DNA from: Bdellovibrionaceae bacterium UBA2316
GTDB lineage: Bacteria; Bdellovibrionota; Bdellovibrionia; Bdellovibrionales; Bdellovibrionaceae
Direction: 5' to 3'
Assembly (NCBI GenBank): GCA_002345205.1
Contig: DDVI01000129.1
Location: 1 to 17,799 of the forward strand
Length of the DNA stretch: 17,799 nt
Positions 1 through 6,842 of this stretch are shown one piece after another. A program made the position numbers and the translations under genes. Positions within the stretch are counted from its first letter, which is position 1, and every line of letters starts with the position of its first letter. A model generated the notes under the pieces. It worked only from the letters and a program-made list of their open reading frames with translations, searched no databases and had not been told where the DNA came from.

Positions 1-22
1 ATTTTGGGGCCTGGCACTTTAT

Positions 23-967
23 TTATTTTTTGTTTGAAAGTAGACATAGTAGTTCGAAGACTACGTCTACGCCGGCTAGGCCGGTGATGTCGGAGTGATC
101 GAACGGTGGAGAGACTTCTACTAGGTCGGCGCCCACTAGGTTTTTGATTTTTAAGCCGCGCAAGATTTGTTGGACTTCGTATGTTGTTAGTCCACCTGGC
201 ACCGGTGTTCCTGTCCCAGGCGCGTACGCTGGATCCATGCAATCGATATCGAAGCTTAAGTAAGTTGGCTCATCACCATATACCGGAAGGCTCTTGACGA
301 AATCAGAAATGTGCCCCTTCCTGATATCATCCATCGTGTACACGGTAATTTGGTGTTTTTTTATAAAATCTAAGTCGCCGCCATCCGCCAGTGGACCACG
401 GATTCCAATTTGAATCATTTTCTTTGGGTCAACTAATCCTTCTTCAACTGCATGACGAGCAAACGCACCGTGATGGTATTCACAGCCCCAGGCCGCAGGA
501 TACGTATCTAAATGCGCATCAAAATGGATAAAGCTCAATGGCCTGCCGTGTTTTTTTCGAAGAGCACGCAAGATTGGTAACGTTGTGGAATGATCGCCAC
601 CAACAGAAACGAATTTCTTATTTTTACCTGCAATATTTGATACGAAGGCTTCGATTTTTTCATAGGTTACGTCTAAAGATATTGGTACTGTTGAACAGTC
701 GCCGATGTCAGCGACCTTAACGCTTTTAAATAAATTAGTTCCACGCGACCAATGATACGATCGGCCTAGCGATGAGCACTCGCGGATATGCGACGGTGCG
801 AATCGTGCTCCCGGTCGATACGAAACCCCGCCATCAAATGGAGTCCCAAAAATTCCGATATCGTAATCATCATCGACGGGCACATGTGGCAATCTAAAGA
901 AGGTTTTAATTGCGGAAAAGCGCGGAAACTCACGGCCACTGATCGGAAGATATTTATCTGTTGTCAT
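23..967 (-). CDS. speB: Agmatinase (ureohydrolase family)
   Basis: Predicted to hydrolyse agmatine to putrescine and urea in the cytoplasm. The 314-residue protein has the arginase/agmatinase metal-site motifs in order: GGDHS (123-127, His126), DAHLD (150-154, Asp150, His152, Asp154) and SFDIDCMDP (238-246, Asp240, Asp242), the last followed by APGTGTP. These residues normally bind the two Mn ions, and none is missing. Length is normal for the family. ATG at 967 is the only sensible start, because the next Met is far inside. No good SD precedes it; a promoter-like pair lies directly upstream. Family members also act on guanidinobutyrate, arginine or formiminoglutamate, but the presence of speA in this window favours agmatine. 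The stop is 22 bases from the window edge, so its terminator and downstream neighbour are not visible. Confidence 0.9.
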   Translation of the reverse strand: MTTDKYLPISGREFPRFSAIKTFFRLPHVPVDDDYDIGIFGTPFDGGVSYRPGARFAPSHIRECSSLGRSYHWSRGTNLFKSVKVADIGDCSTVPISLDVTYEKIEAFVSNIAGKNKKFVSVGGDHSTTLPILRALRKKHGRPLSFIHFDAHLDTYPAAWGCEYHHGAFARHAVEEGLVDPKKMIQIGIRGPLADGGDLDFIKKHQITVYTMDDIRKGHISDFVKSLPVYGDEPTYLSFDIDCMDPAYAPGTGTPVPGGLTTYEVQQILRGLKIKNLVGADLVEVSPPFDHSDITGLAGVDVVFELLCLLSNKK

Positions 968-1001
968 GACCTAAGTTTAAGCATTGTTTAACTTAAGTCA
1001 A
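968..1001 (-). promoter_or_regulatory. Candidate agmatinase promoter with overlapping inverted repeat
   Basis: Read on the minus strand, TTGACT (996-1001) and TAAACT (974-979) are 16 bases apart, and TAAACT ends 6 bases before the ATG. That would put the transcript start at or next to the start codon. An imperfect inverted repeat, TAAGTTTAA (972-980) and TTTAACTTA (987-995), 8 of 9 positions paired, covers the -10 and the spacer and could be an operator. Seen by eye only. Confidence 0.4.
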
Positions 1002-1099
1002 TCTCGCTAGCACCAATACAAAGTTTAGGAAAACAAGACTGCTATCTTGCAATTTGACATCGACCTAATAACAAAGGACTCTGAACTTGGAATTGAACT

Positions 1100-1834
1100 A
1101 TGAATTATCCATTTGATGGCGAACTATTCTTAAGCAAACAGAAACGATTCAACGAAATCATTTTCTTTGTACATTTTTACGAAGGCTCTAAAGTCCTTCT
1201 AAGACGTCACATTGAACTTGTGAATGAGCTAGGCTTCGATGCTTTTGCTTTCAACCTACGAGGCAAAAGTGCTTTTTTCGCGAATCCTATTAGCCGCAGC
1301 ATGAAGCCCGGTATTAAACATATTTGGGCTGACCAGATTACTGATCTTATGAATTTACTTCCTCAAAAAAAGATCGTTTATAGCTTTTCCAATCCATCGT
1401 CTTCGGCTATCGAAGCGATGGCGGAACGAAACACTATCGATATCGCAGCCATGGTTTGTGATAGCGGACCATCTGATAAATTTTTAGAATCAGCCTACCA
1501 TTTGTTTCAACATTTCACAAAAGACGGATTACTTACAAGCTTAACTAAGACAATTATAACCCCCATGATTTGGAGCCCTTATTTACATAGCGATGTTCAT
1601 CCACAACTAGAAAAGTTTCCGAAAGGATTTAAAATTTTATCTATCAGAGGTTGGAAGGATTCTTTGATTCCCCCCAATCACATAGATGGAATTTTTGAAC
1701 GTCACGCCAACCTAGATTGGCGTAAATTAAGCCTTCCTAAAGCGGGACACCTAAATGGATTAAAAGACTTCCGGGACGAATATGTAGCTGGTCTAAAACC
1801 ATTTCTAGAAGAAGTCGCTACGCCTTACGTTTAG
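1100..1834 (+). CDS. Alpha/beta-hydrolase-fold protein of unknown substrate
   Basis: A 244-residue protein with the segment order of the alpha/beta-hydrolase fold: an early strand and loop (IIFFVHFYEGS, 20-30), a strand ending AFNLRGKS (50-57), a possible nucleophile elbow YSFSNPS (94-100), a later strand with WKDSLIP (185-191) and a final GH (216-217). A Ser97-Asp187-His217 triad can be drawn. The elbow is not the usual G-x-S-x-G, so activity is uncertain. No signal peptide is seen. ATG at 1100 is preceded by an in-frame stop (1082) and no good SD. The last 17 bases overlap the convergent methyltransferase gene. It could be an esterase, thioesterase or a non-enzymatic relative. Confidence 0.7.
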   Translation: MNYPFDGELFLSKQKRFNEIIFFVHFYEGSKVLLRRHIELVNELGFDAFAFNLRGKSAFFANPISRSMKPGIKHIWADQITDLMNLLPQKKIVYSFSNPSSSAIEAMAERNTIDIAAMVCDSGPSDKFLESAYHLFQHFTKDGLLTSLTKTIITPMIWSPYLHSDVHPQLEKFPKGFKILSIRGWKDSLIPPNHIDGIFERHANLDWRKLSLPKAGHLNGLKDFRDEYVAGLKPFLEEVATPYV

Positions 1835-2537
1835 CAACTAACAAGCCTTCGCTTGTACCTATAAAATAAGACGAGTAATTCGGATTTTGAATCAAACTTT
1901 TGTTAAATTCAATCATGCCTACCGCTTGTTTTTTTGAAAATGGCGTATCCGTTAAGCCCCATACCGATCCACTCAAAAAAACATTGTCTGCTAAAATAAG
2001 ATACGACCCTTTTAGATTCGCTTCTATCCATTTTAGGTAATCTGGATAGGCAGACTTGTTGGCGTCGATAAACGCGCCACCTATGGCTTGTGGAACCGAC
2101 CAAGACTCTAATGCCAATCGCGCGTCACCACGAAGAACGACTACTTTTTTTCCAGCAAGCTCGGGAACGCCCGCTATGTTTTTAAATAAGAATTCAATGA
2201 AGTCGGCGCAGTGATCATCTTTTTCAAAACAATATAATGTTCCGCCAGTCTGCAATCCCCTTAACAGAAACAGTGCCGAATACCCAGTCAATGATCCTAG
2301 TTCCATGAAGGCCGTGGAACCAGACTGTTTTACCTGTTCAGAAATTACGTAAGCTTCACTCAAAGATACAGAAATACCTTCTTTATTGAGTGTACGCGAC
2401 TCTGCGCGGGCCTTATCTGCTAAAGCCAGAAACTCTGGACTAAGGTTGGCCTGATAAAGCGAGTCTAAATAATTTAATTTTCCAAATTCAAATGAGTCTT
2501 TATCTTCACCAAATCGCATAGGCCTCTTAAATGACAC
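1818..2537 (-). CDS. SAM-dependent O-methyltransferase (class I, CCoAOMT/TrmR-like)
   Basis: The 239-residue product has a Rossmann SAM-binding core: motif I at MELGSLTGYSALFL (78-91), an acidic strand end (YCFEKDD, 102-108), a GDAR segment (137-140) and FIDANKSAYPDYLKW (156-170). Asp158 and the Asp184-Asn185 pair match the metal/acceptor positions of the O-methyltransferase family that includes caffeoyl-CoA methyltransferases and the tRNA 5-hydroxyuridine methyltransferase TrmR. The substrate cannot be told from sequence; the TrmR role is possible because this family is common in bacteria. The longest start is GTG at 2537. ATG at 2519 (residue 7) is preceded by AAGAGG, though only 3 bases away, and may be the real start. 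It converges on the hydrolase-like gene with a 17-base overlap. Confidence 0.82.
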   Translation of the reverse strand: MSFKRPMRFGEDKDSFEFGKLNYLDSLYQANLSPEFLALADKARAESRTLNKEGISVSLSEAYVISEQVKQSGSTAFMELGSLTGYSALFLLRGLQTGGTLYCFEKDDHCADFIEFLFKNIAGVPELAGKKVVVLRGDARLALESWSVPQAIGGAFIDANKSAYPDYLKWIEANLKGSYLILADNVFLSGSVWGLTDTPFSKKQAVGMIEFNKSLIQNPNYSSYFIGTSEGLLVAKRKA

Positions 2538-2549
2538 GACTTTAGTTTA

Positions 2550-2577
2550 TTGACCAGCAAATTCTAAAGATTATCAA
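2550..2577 (+). promoter_or_regulatory. Candidate promoter of the PilZ gene
   Basis: TTGACC (2550-2555) and TATCAA (2572-2577) are 16 bases apart, giving a predicted leader of about 15 bases before the ATG at 2600. Neither hexamer is ideal, and no SD is seen in the leader. It lies in the 62-base gap shared with the divergent methyltransferase. Confidence 0.3.
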
Positions 2578-2599
2578 CGAAATAGCCGAAAAAATACCC

Positions 2600-3496
2600 A
2601 TGGTACAAACTGGAAAAATTTGGATTTTTTACGATTCAAAAAATAAAAAACAGAGCAAACCTCTGAACCTAACTCAAGCACAGGCGTTGATTCTAAACCT
2701 AGCGCAAAAAAAGAACTTTCAAGCCTATATCTGGACACCCGGTTGGGAAGAATGGGTAGATTTGAAGTCGTTTTTAGAAGTGGATCAAGATTATTTTGTC
2801 GTACCACCATCAATTAAGAAAAAAACTTTGGACAAGACGTCAGTTACAAAAACGTTGACGCGTTTTAGGGAATCAAAGACAGCGATCACGAGTGTCACCG
2901 AAAACTTTGAAAAAACTTTATTGGTTCCACTTGATCCCGACAACTTGGTTGTAAATGAACCCAAACCTACATTTACTGAAGTTTCCAAAGATACCCCAAA
3001 CCAAAAAGTCGACTATGGATATTTTTATCCAGATTTCAAAGCCGAGAACATTGATCTAGACATTACTCGCCTAAAAGGACGTCTAAAATCAGCGCCACAA
3101 GGAAACTCACAGACAGAAAATGTAAAACTTGAATCCAGCGTATCTGCGGATCGTCGTGAAAACATTCGTTATAACTTTGCAATTGAGATTATTCTGATCA
3201 CGAAAAAGGGCAAAACGTTTAAATCACAATCTGAAAATATTTCGATTTCCGGGGTAAAACTTAGAGAAGCGATCCCACCTGAATTTCTAATGACCGACTT
3301 TAGCGTAATCATCTCTAACAAATTAGAAAAGGACCCCAAGAAAGCGCGTATTCATTTTAATTCTAAATGTGTCGGCGATGTATCTGATCCAAAACGCCTT
3401 GTATTCTTAAATCCAGATCAAAAAAGTCAGCGAGTCCTTGAAGACATGATCAGTTCGTATATTCAACAAGTTCAGAAAAAAGAAAAGGCCGGATAA
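2600..3496 (+). CDS. GYF-like / PilZ domain protein, probable c-di-GMP receptor
   Basis: A 298-residue soluble protein. The N-terminus (about 5-65: KIWIFYDS..., then GWEEWVDLKSF) resembles the GYF_2 type domain, usually a peptide-binding or scaffold module. Residues 70-180 form a Lys/Thr/Pro-rich, probably disordered linker. The C-terminal PilZ domain (about 184-290) has both cyclic di-GMP contact motifs: RRENIR (185-190, RxxxR type) and NISISG (213-218, (D/N)xSxxG). Binding is therefore likely. PilZ proteins commonly act on motility, surface structures or signalling; no partner is fixed by this context, although a diguanylate cyclase lies about 6 kb away. ATG at 2600 lacks a clear SD. The TAA stop lies in the loop of the terminator hairpin shared with the convergent response-regulator gene. 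Confidence 0.85.
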   Translation: MVQTGKIWIFYDSKNKKQSKPLNLTQAQALILNLAQKKNFQAYIWTPGWEEWVDLKSFLEVDQDYFVVPPSIKKKTLDKTSVTKTLTRFRESKTAITSVTENFEKTLLVPLDPDNLVVNEPKPTFTEVSKDTPNQKVDYGYFYPDFKAENIDLDITRLKGRLKSAPQGNSQTENVKLESSVSADRRENIRYNFAIEIILITKKGKTFKSQSENISISGVKLREAIPPEFLMTDFSVIISNKLEKDPKKARIHFNSKCVGDVSDPKRLVFLNPDQKSQRVLEDMISSYIQQVQKKEKAG

Positions 3497-3504
3497 CCGG
3501 CCTT
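3485..3504. terminator. Shared bidirectional terminator hairpin
   Basis: A perfect 8-base-pair stem AAGGCCGG/CCGGCCTT (3485-3492 and 3497-3504) has the four-base loop ATAA. The loop contains the PilZ gene's TAA stop. On the minus strand the stem is followed by a T-rich run (complement of 3474-3486), so it should terminate the response-regulator/trxB transcript well. The plus side has only a weak T run. Confidence 0.8.
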
Positions 3505-3507
3505 CTA

Positions 3508-4014
3508 TTAGATATTTTCCTCAGCGGAAATTTTCAACAGCGTCTTCACTGTCTTTTTCAATTTATCAATATCAAATGGCTTCTTTACGTAATCGTGAGC
3601 GCCTACTGCGAATGCTCTTCGCATATCTTCTTGCGAGGCTTGTCCAGAAATGAAAACGAGTGGGATCTTTTTAAGATCTTTAGTTTCTTTTAAAAGCTCA
3701 GCCAGTTCGAATCCATTAATCCAAGGTAAGCCAATATCTAAAAGTATCAAGTCAACGGGAGTGTCATCTAAAACTTCAGATAACTCGTTCGCTTGAGCTG
3801 CTAGTTTCACCAAATAGCCGTCAGACTCCAAAATACGTTTGATTGACGCCCTCATTGTTTCGTCGTCGTCGATAACCAAAATAGTTTTTGGTTCTTCTTT
3901 CTTTTTAGTTTCGCGAAACTTATCTAAAGGAACCACATCCTGAGACGCAATTCGAGCTTTGGTGATCTTTTCAATCTTCGAAATTAAATCTTTAGTGTTT
4001 ATCTTTTTAGTCAT
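3508..4014 (-). CDS. Single-domain response regulator (receiver only)
   Basis: A 168-residue protein with a Lys-rich N-terminal extension (about 1-42) and one CheY-like receiver domain (about 43-163). The acidic pocket Asp49-Asp51, phospho-acceptor Asp93 in LLDIGLP, Ser123 and Lys145 before Pro are all present, with the normal spacing (30 residues from Asp93 to Ser123, 22 to Lys145). There is no output domain, so it probably acts through protein contacts, as a phosphate shuttle or as an adaptor. The partner kinase is not in the window. ATG at 4014 has a good SD (AGAGG, complement of 4019-4023). It lies 15 bases downstream of trxB and is probably co-transcribed with it. Confidence 0.9.
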   Translation of the reverse strand: MTKKINTKDLISKIEKITKARIASQDVVPLDKFRETKKKEEPKTILVIDDDETMRASIKRILESDGYLVKLAAQANELSEVLDDTPVDLILLDIGLPWINGFELAELLKETKDLKKIPLVFISGQASQEDMRRAFAVGAHDYVKKPFDIDKLKKTVKTLLKISAEENI

Positions 4015-4029
4015 TTATCCTCTGTCAGC

Positions 4030-4974
4030 TTATCGGTGTGCTGCTGATTCTTGTGCTTCTAACCAGCGTTCTGCATCGATAGAAGCCATACAACCTGATC
4101 CCGCTGCCGTGATGGCTTGACGGTACACAGGATCTTGTACGTCTCCTGAAGCAAATACACCTTCGATATTGGTATACGTTGAACCTGGTTTAGTTTTCAA
4201 ATAACCAGTCTCATCCATGTCCAAAATTCCTTGGAATAACTCTGTATTTGGTTTGTGTCCGATGGCAATGAACAAGCCATCCAGTGCCATTTGGCGCTTT
4301 TCATTAGTTTTTGTATCATTCACAATAACCGCGTTCATTTTTTTGCCGTCACCCAAAACTTCCGCAATCTCTGAATTCCAAACCACTTCGATTTTAGGAT
4401 TCTTCATCGCGCGCTCAACCATGATTTTAGAAGCTCGGAATGAGTCACGACGGTGAAAAATATAAACTTTACTTGCGAAACGAGTCAGGAAGTTAGCTTC
4501 TTCCATCGCTGTGTCACCACCGCCAACAACACCAACATTCACATTTCTAAAGAAAGCACCATCACATGTTGCGCACGCAGAAACACCGCGGCTCATATAT
4601 TGTTTTTCAGATGGTAAGCCCAAAAGCTTGGCTTTAGCACCTGTTGAAATAATAACTGTTTTTGCTTGGTATTCTTGATCACGAATCCAAACTTTAAATG
4701 GACGCGATTTGAAATCTACCTTTGTTACGTTTTTTGTAATGAACCGAGTTTCAAAACGTTTCGCTTGGTTACGCATAACCGCGATAAGATCTGGTCCCGG
4801 TAGACCATGTTCAAAACCAGGGAAGTTTTCAACATCAGTTGTAATCATCAACTGCCCACCCGCTTCTTCACCTTCGATCATCAACGGTTTTAAGTTGGCG
4901 CGAGCGGCATAAATAGCCGCAGTTAATCCGGCTGGACCTGAACCAATAATAATAACGTTTTCCACGTTGCTCAT
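4030..4974 (-). CDS. trxB: Thioredoxin-disulfide reductase
   Basis: Reduces thioredoxin with NADPH through FAD in the cytoplasm. The 314-residue length is typical. FAD site: GSGPAG (11-16). Redox-active disulfide: CATC (134-137). NADPH site: GGGDTA (151-156) and HRRDSFR (174-180). FAD-proximal GDV motif: 277-279. All hallmark residues of low-molecular-weight bacterial TrxB are present. The start ATG at 4974 has an SD-like GAGGT about 7 bases upstream. It is the first gene of a probable two-gene unit with the downstream response regulator and diverges from the ferredoxin gene across 119 bases. Confidence 0.97.
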   Translation of the reverse strand: MSNVENVIIIGSGPAGLTAAIYAARANLKPLMIEGEEAGGQLMITTDVENFPGFEHGLPGPDLIAVMRNQAKRFETRFITKNVTKVDFKSRPFKVWIRDQEYQAKTVIISTGAKAKLLGLPSEKQYMSRGVSACATCDGAFFRNVNVGVVGGGDTAMEEANFLTRFASKVYIFHRRDSFRASKIMVERAMKNPKIEVVWNSEIAEVLGDGKKMNAVIVNDTKTNEKRQMALDGLFIAIGHKPNTELFQGILDMDETGYLKTKPGSTYTNIEGVFASGDVQDPVYRQAITAAGSGCMASIDAERWLEAQESAAHR

Positions 4975-5093
4975 AAAATAACCTCTGTAAAAAAACTCTA
5001 TCCTCGATTTTTACTCGATCCGAAGGGTAAATCCTACAAATATTTGCTATTTACGCTCCCCAGCCTAATAAACTTACGATACTGTTTTAAGGC

Positions 5094-5399
5094 ATGACGA
5101 TTTATTTTTCACCGAATAAGCCTCAATTAAAACCAATTGAAGTCTCAGCCGAGGATTCAAAAAATAAAACTCTAATGACGTTATTACTAGACGCCAAATA
5201 TCCTGTAGCGTCTTCGTGCAAGGGCGATGGAATTTGTAGCAAATGTCGGGTGACGATCCTGAATGGAAGCGTAAATTTAAGCCCCCAAAATGATTTAGAA
5301 ATTAAAACGAAACAGCGTAACAATGTCGCTGGGCCCGAACGGCTCAGCTGCCAGGTACATATTCAAGGTGATATAACCATCGACACTAACTACTGGTAA
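5094..5399 (+). CDS. [2Fe-2S] ferredoxin
   Basis: A 101-residue ferredoxin-fold protein expected to carry electrons in the cytoplasm. The cluster ligands are Cys42, Cys48, Cys51 and Cys86, in the pattern C-x5-C-x2-C-x34-C, with the flanking sequences GDGICSKCRV and RLSCQ. This spacing is closest to vertebrate-type/adrenodoxin and Isc-type ferredoxins. The electron donor and acceptor are not evident; divergent trxB is a redox neighbour but not a proven partner. The start at 5094 has AAGG too close to serve as a normal SD. It converges on the phosphatase gene with a 27-base gap and no visible terminator hairpin. Confidence 0.92.
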   Translation: MTIYFSPNKPQLKPIEVSAEDSKNKTLMTLLLDAKYPVASSCKGDGICSKCRVTILNGSVNLSPQNDLEIKTKQRNNVAGPERLSCQVHIQGDITIDTNYW

Positions 5400-5426
5400 T
5401 TGTATTAGCTCCGGACATGTTTCCAC

Positions 5427-6038
5427 TTACTCGTGATATGTATGATATTTCCAAGTTCGTGTCGTACGATCAAAAGACAGTTCATACAAACAACAGTTCG
5501 GAATTACAATCGCCTGCTCTGGAGCATTGTCAGCCGCGTGAACTAAGCGAACGACAGAGCCACCATGAGTCGATACCGCCACTCGTTTAAATTGTGGATT
5601 CGCTAAAAGAGCCGTTTCCATATACTCTTTTAAACGTTTTAAATGCTGATTTTTTGTTTCGCCGTTTGGAAAACCCATACTTTGGTGTTCAGCTTTGATC
5701 GAACGCCATTGAATTAACAAGTCCTCGCCATATTTTTCAATAATTTGAACTTGAGATTGTCCCTCAACATCACCCAAATGAGTTTCTCGCAAAGCCGGTG
5801 AAAATAAATAAGGAACCGTATGTTCTGCTAAAGCAATTTTAGCCGTTTCAATGGCGCGATCTAAATCTGAACACAAACAGGCATCTAGAGTCATTGCTGA
5901 AAGTTTTTGACGTAATGCTTGAGCTTGGTCGCGACCTTTCTGATTTAATGGAATATTTGTGTGGCCTTGAAATTTTTTATTTAAATTCCAGTCCGTCTCA
6001 CCATGCCTAAAAACCAAAAGCTGAACAACATCACTCAT
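5427..6038 (-). CDS. Histidine phosphatase family protein (phosphoglycerate-mutase-like)
   Basis: A 203-residue member of the histidine phosphatase superfamily. Arg11-His12 of the RHGE motif carries the phospho-histidine. Supporting residues are Arg61 in SDLDRAIETA, Glu85 in LRETHLG and His158 in STHGG. The catalytic set is complete. Homologues act as phosphoglycerate mutases, alpha-ribazole phosphatases (CobC) or broad phosphatases; motifs alone do not separate these, and no cobalamin genes are nearby. ATG at 6038 lies 3 bases after the trmB stop. An AAAGAG inside the end of trmB serves as SD, so the two genes form a translationally tight pair. Confidence 0.88.
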   Translation of the reverse strand: MSDVVQLLVFRHGETDWNLNKKFQGHTNIPLNQKGRDQAQALRQKLSAMTLDACLCSDLDRAIETAKIALAEHTVPYLFSPALRETHLGDVEGQSQVQIIEKYGEDLLIQWRSIKAEHQSMGFPNGETKNQHLKRLKEYMETALLANPQFKRVAVSTHGGSVVRLVHAADNAPEQAIVIPNCCLYELSFDRTTRTWKYHTYHE

Positions 6039-6041
6039 TTT

Positions 6042-6740
6042 CTACTCTTTTCTTAAAAGTACGTAATTAATTTTGATACCTTGATTGATAAAAATTTTCT
6101 CAAACCCAGTTACAAAATTATCTGCTGCTTTCTCTGATTGATGCAAATCAAAAGTTAAAAACTCAACTTTATAGCGACTTTGTTTTATTTCTTCCAGGGC
6201 CCACTCAAAATAAACTAAGGAATCTGTTTTAAACTCTAAAAAAGATCCCGGTTTTTGAAGTTCAAATAAAATATCTAAATTTCTTTGCTGAACAAAACGA
6301 TTTTTAGGTTTCTTAGGTGATGTCCAAGGATCTGGAAAGTGCACAAATACATTGTTGATCTCGCCCGTTTCAAACATTAACGGTAAATCAAATGCATGGA
6401 AACGACTAATCACTGCGTTCTTAGCGCCAGCAACCAATGTACGACGAATCGTCTGAATTAACGGTTTATATTTTATTTCGATTCCTACCAAATTACGCTC
6501 GGGATGCTTCAAAGCTCGGTGCTTAAAAAAATATCCAGCCCCAGTACCCACTTCTAAATCGATCGGCAATGATGGATCTGCAAAAACTTGACTCCATTTA
6601 CCTTTATTCAACGGAGTACGCTCTTCATTAAACGCGTGATTTTTAAACTCGCCATCAAGCGCCAGCGTATACTGATTAGGACGAGGTAAGTTTCTAGTAA
6701 GATTAATGCGGCTATTTTTGGGTGTATCTTGTGTATGCAT
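6042..6740 (-). CDS. trmB: tRNA (guanine-N7-)-methyltransferase
   Basis: Methylates N7 of guanine 46 in the tRNA variable loop using SAM. In the 232-residue protein the SAM-binding loop is LEVGTGAG (62-69) with GIEIK (86-90) after it. The family motif VHFPDPW (133-139) follows, then KPKNRFVQ, the TD in LEFKTDS (168-174), and the C-terminal TGFEK (211-215), which matches the conserved T-x-x-E. About 55 residues precede the core, which is normal for bacterial forms. ATG at 6740 has no visible SD. It heads the pair with the histidine phosphatase and diverges from the MFS transporter. Confidence 0.93.
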   Translation of the reverse strand: MHTQDTPKNSRINLTRNLPRPNQYTLALDGEFKNHAFNEERTPLNKGKWSQVFADPSLPIDLEVGTGAGYFFKHRALKHPERNLVGIEIKYKPLIQTIRRTLVAGAKNAVISRFHAFDLPLMFETGEINNVFVHFPDPWTSPKKPKNRFVQQRNLDILFELQKPGSFLEFKTDSLVYFEWALEEIKQSRYKVEFLTFDLHQSEKAADNFVTGFEKIFINQGIKINYVLLRKE

Positions 6741-6842
6741 AAAGTGGGTCTTCTATATCACCAACGCAGAAAGAAATACATAGATTAAATACTTTGCTTA
6801 GTCTCTAATAAGAGCAATTGGCATTTTTACAGGGAGTTTTGA

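Noticed and set aside
538..991. Two plus-strand reading frames (538-720 and 788-991) opposite the agmatinase.
   Set aside because: They are antisense to conserved agmatinase coding sequence, have a basic, cysteine-rich random composition, and no SD.
5400..5426. Terminator between the convergent ferredoxin and phosphatase genes.
   Set aside because: Only the six-base palindrome TCCGGA is present, too short and without a T run.
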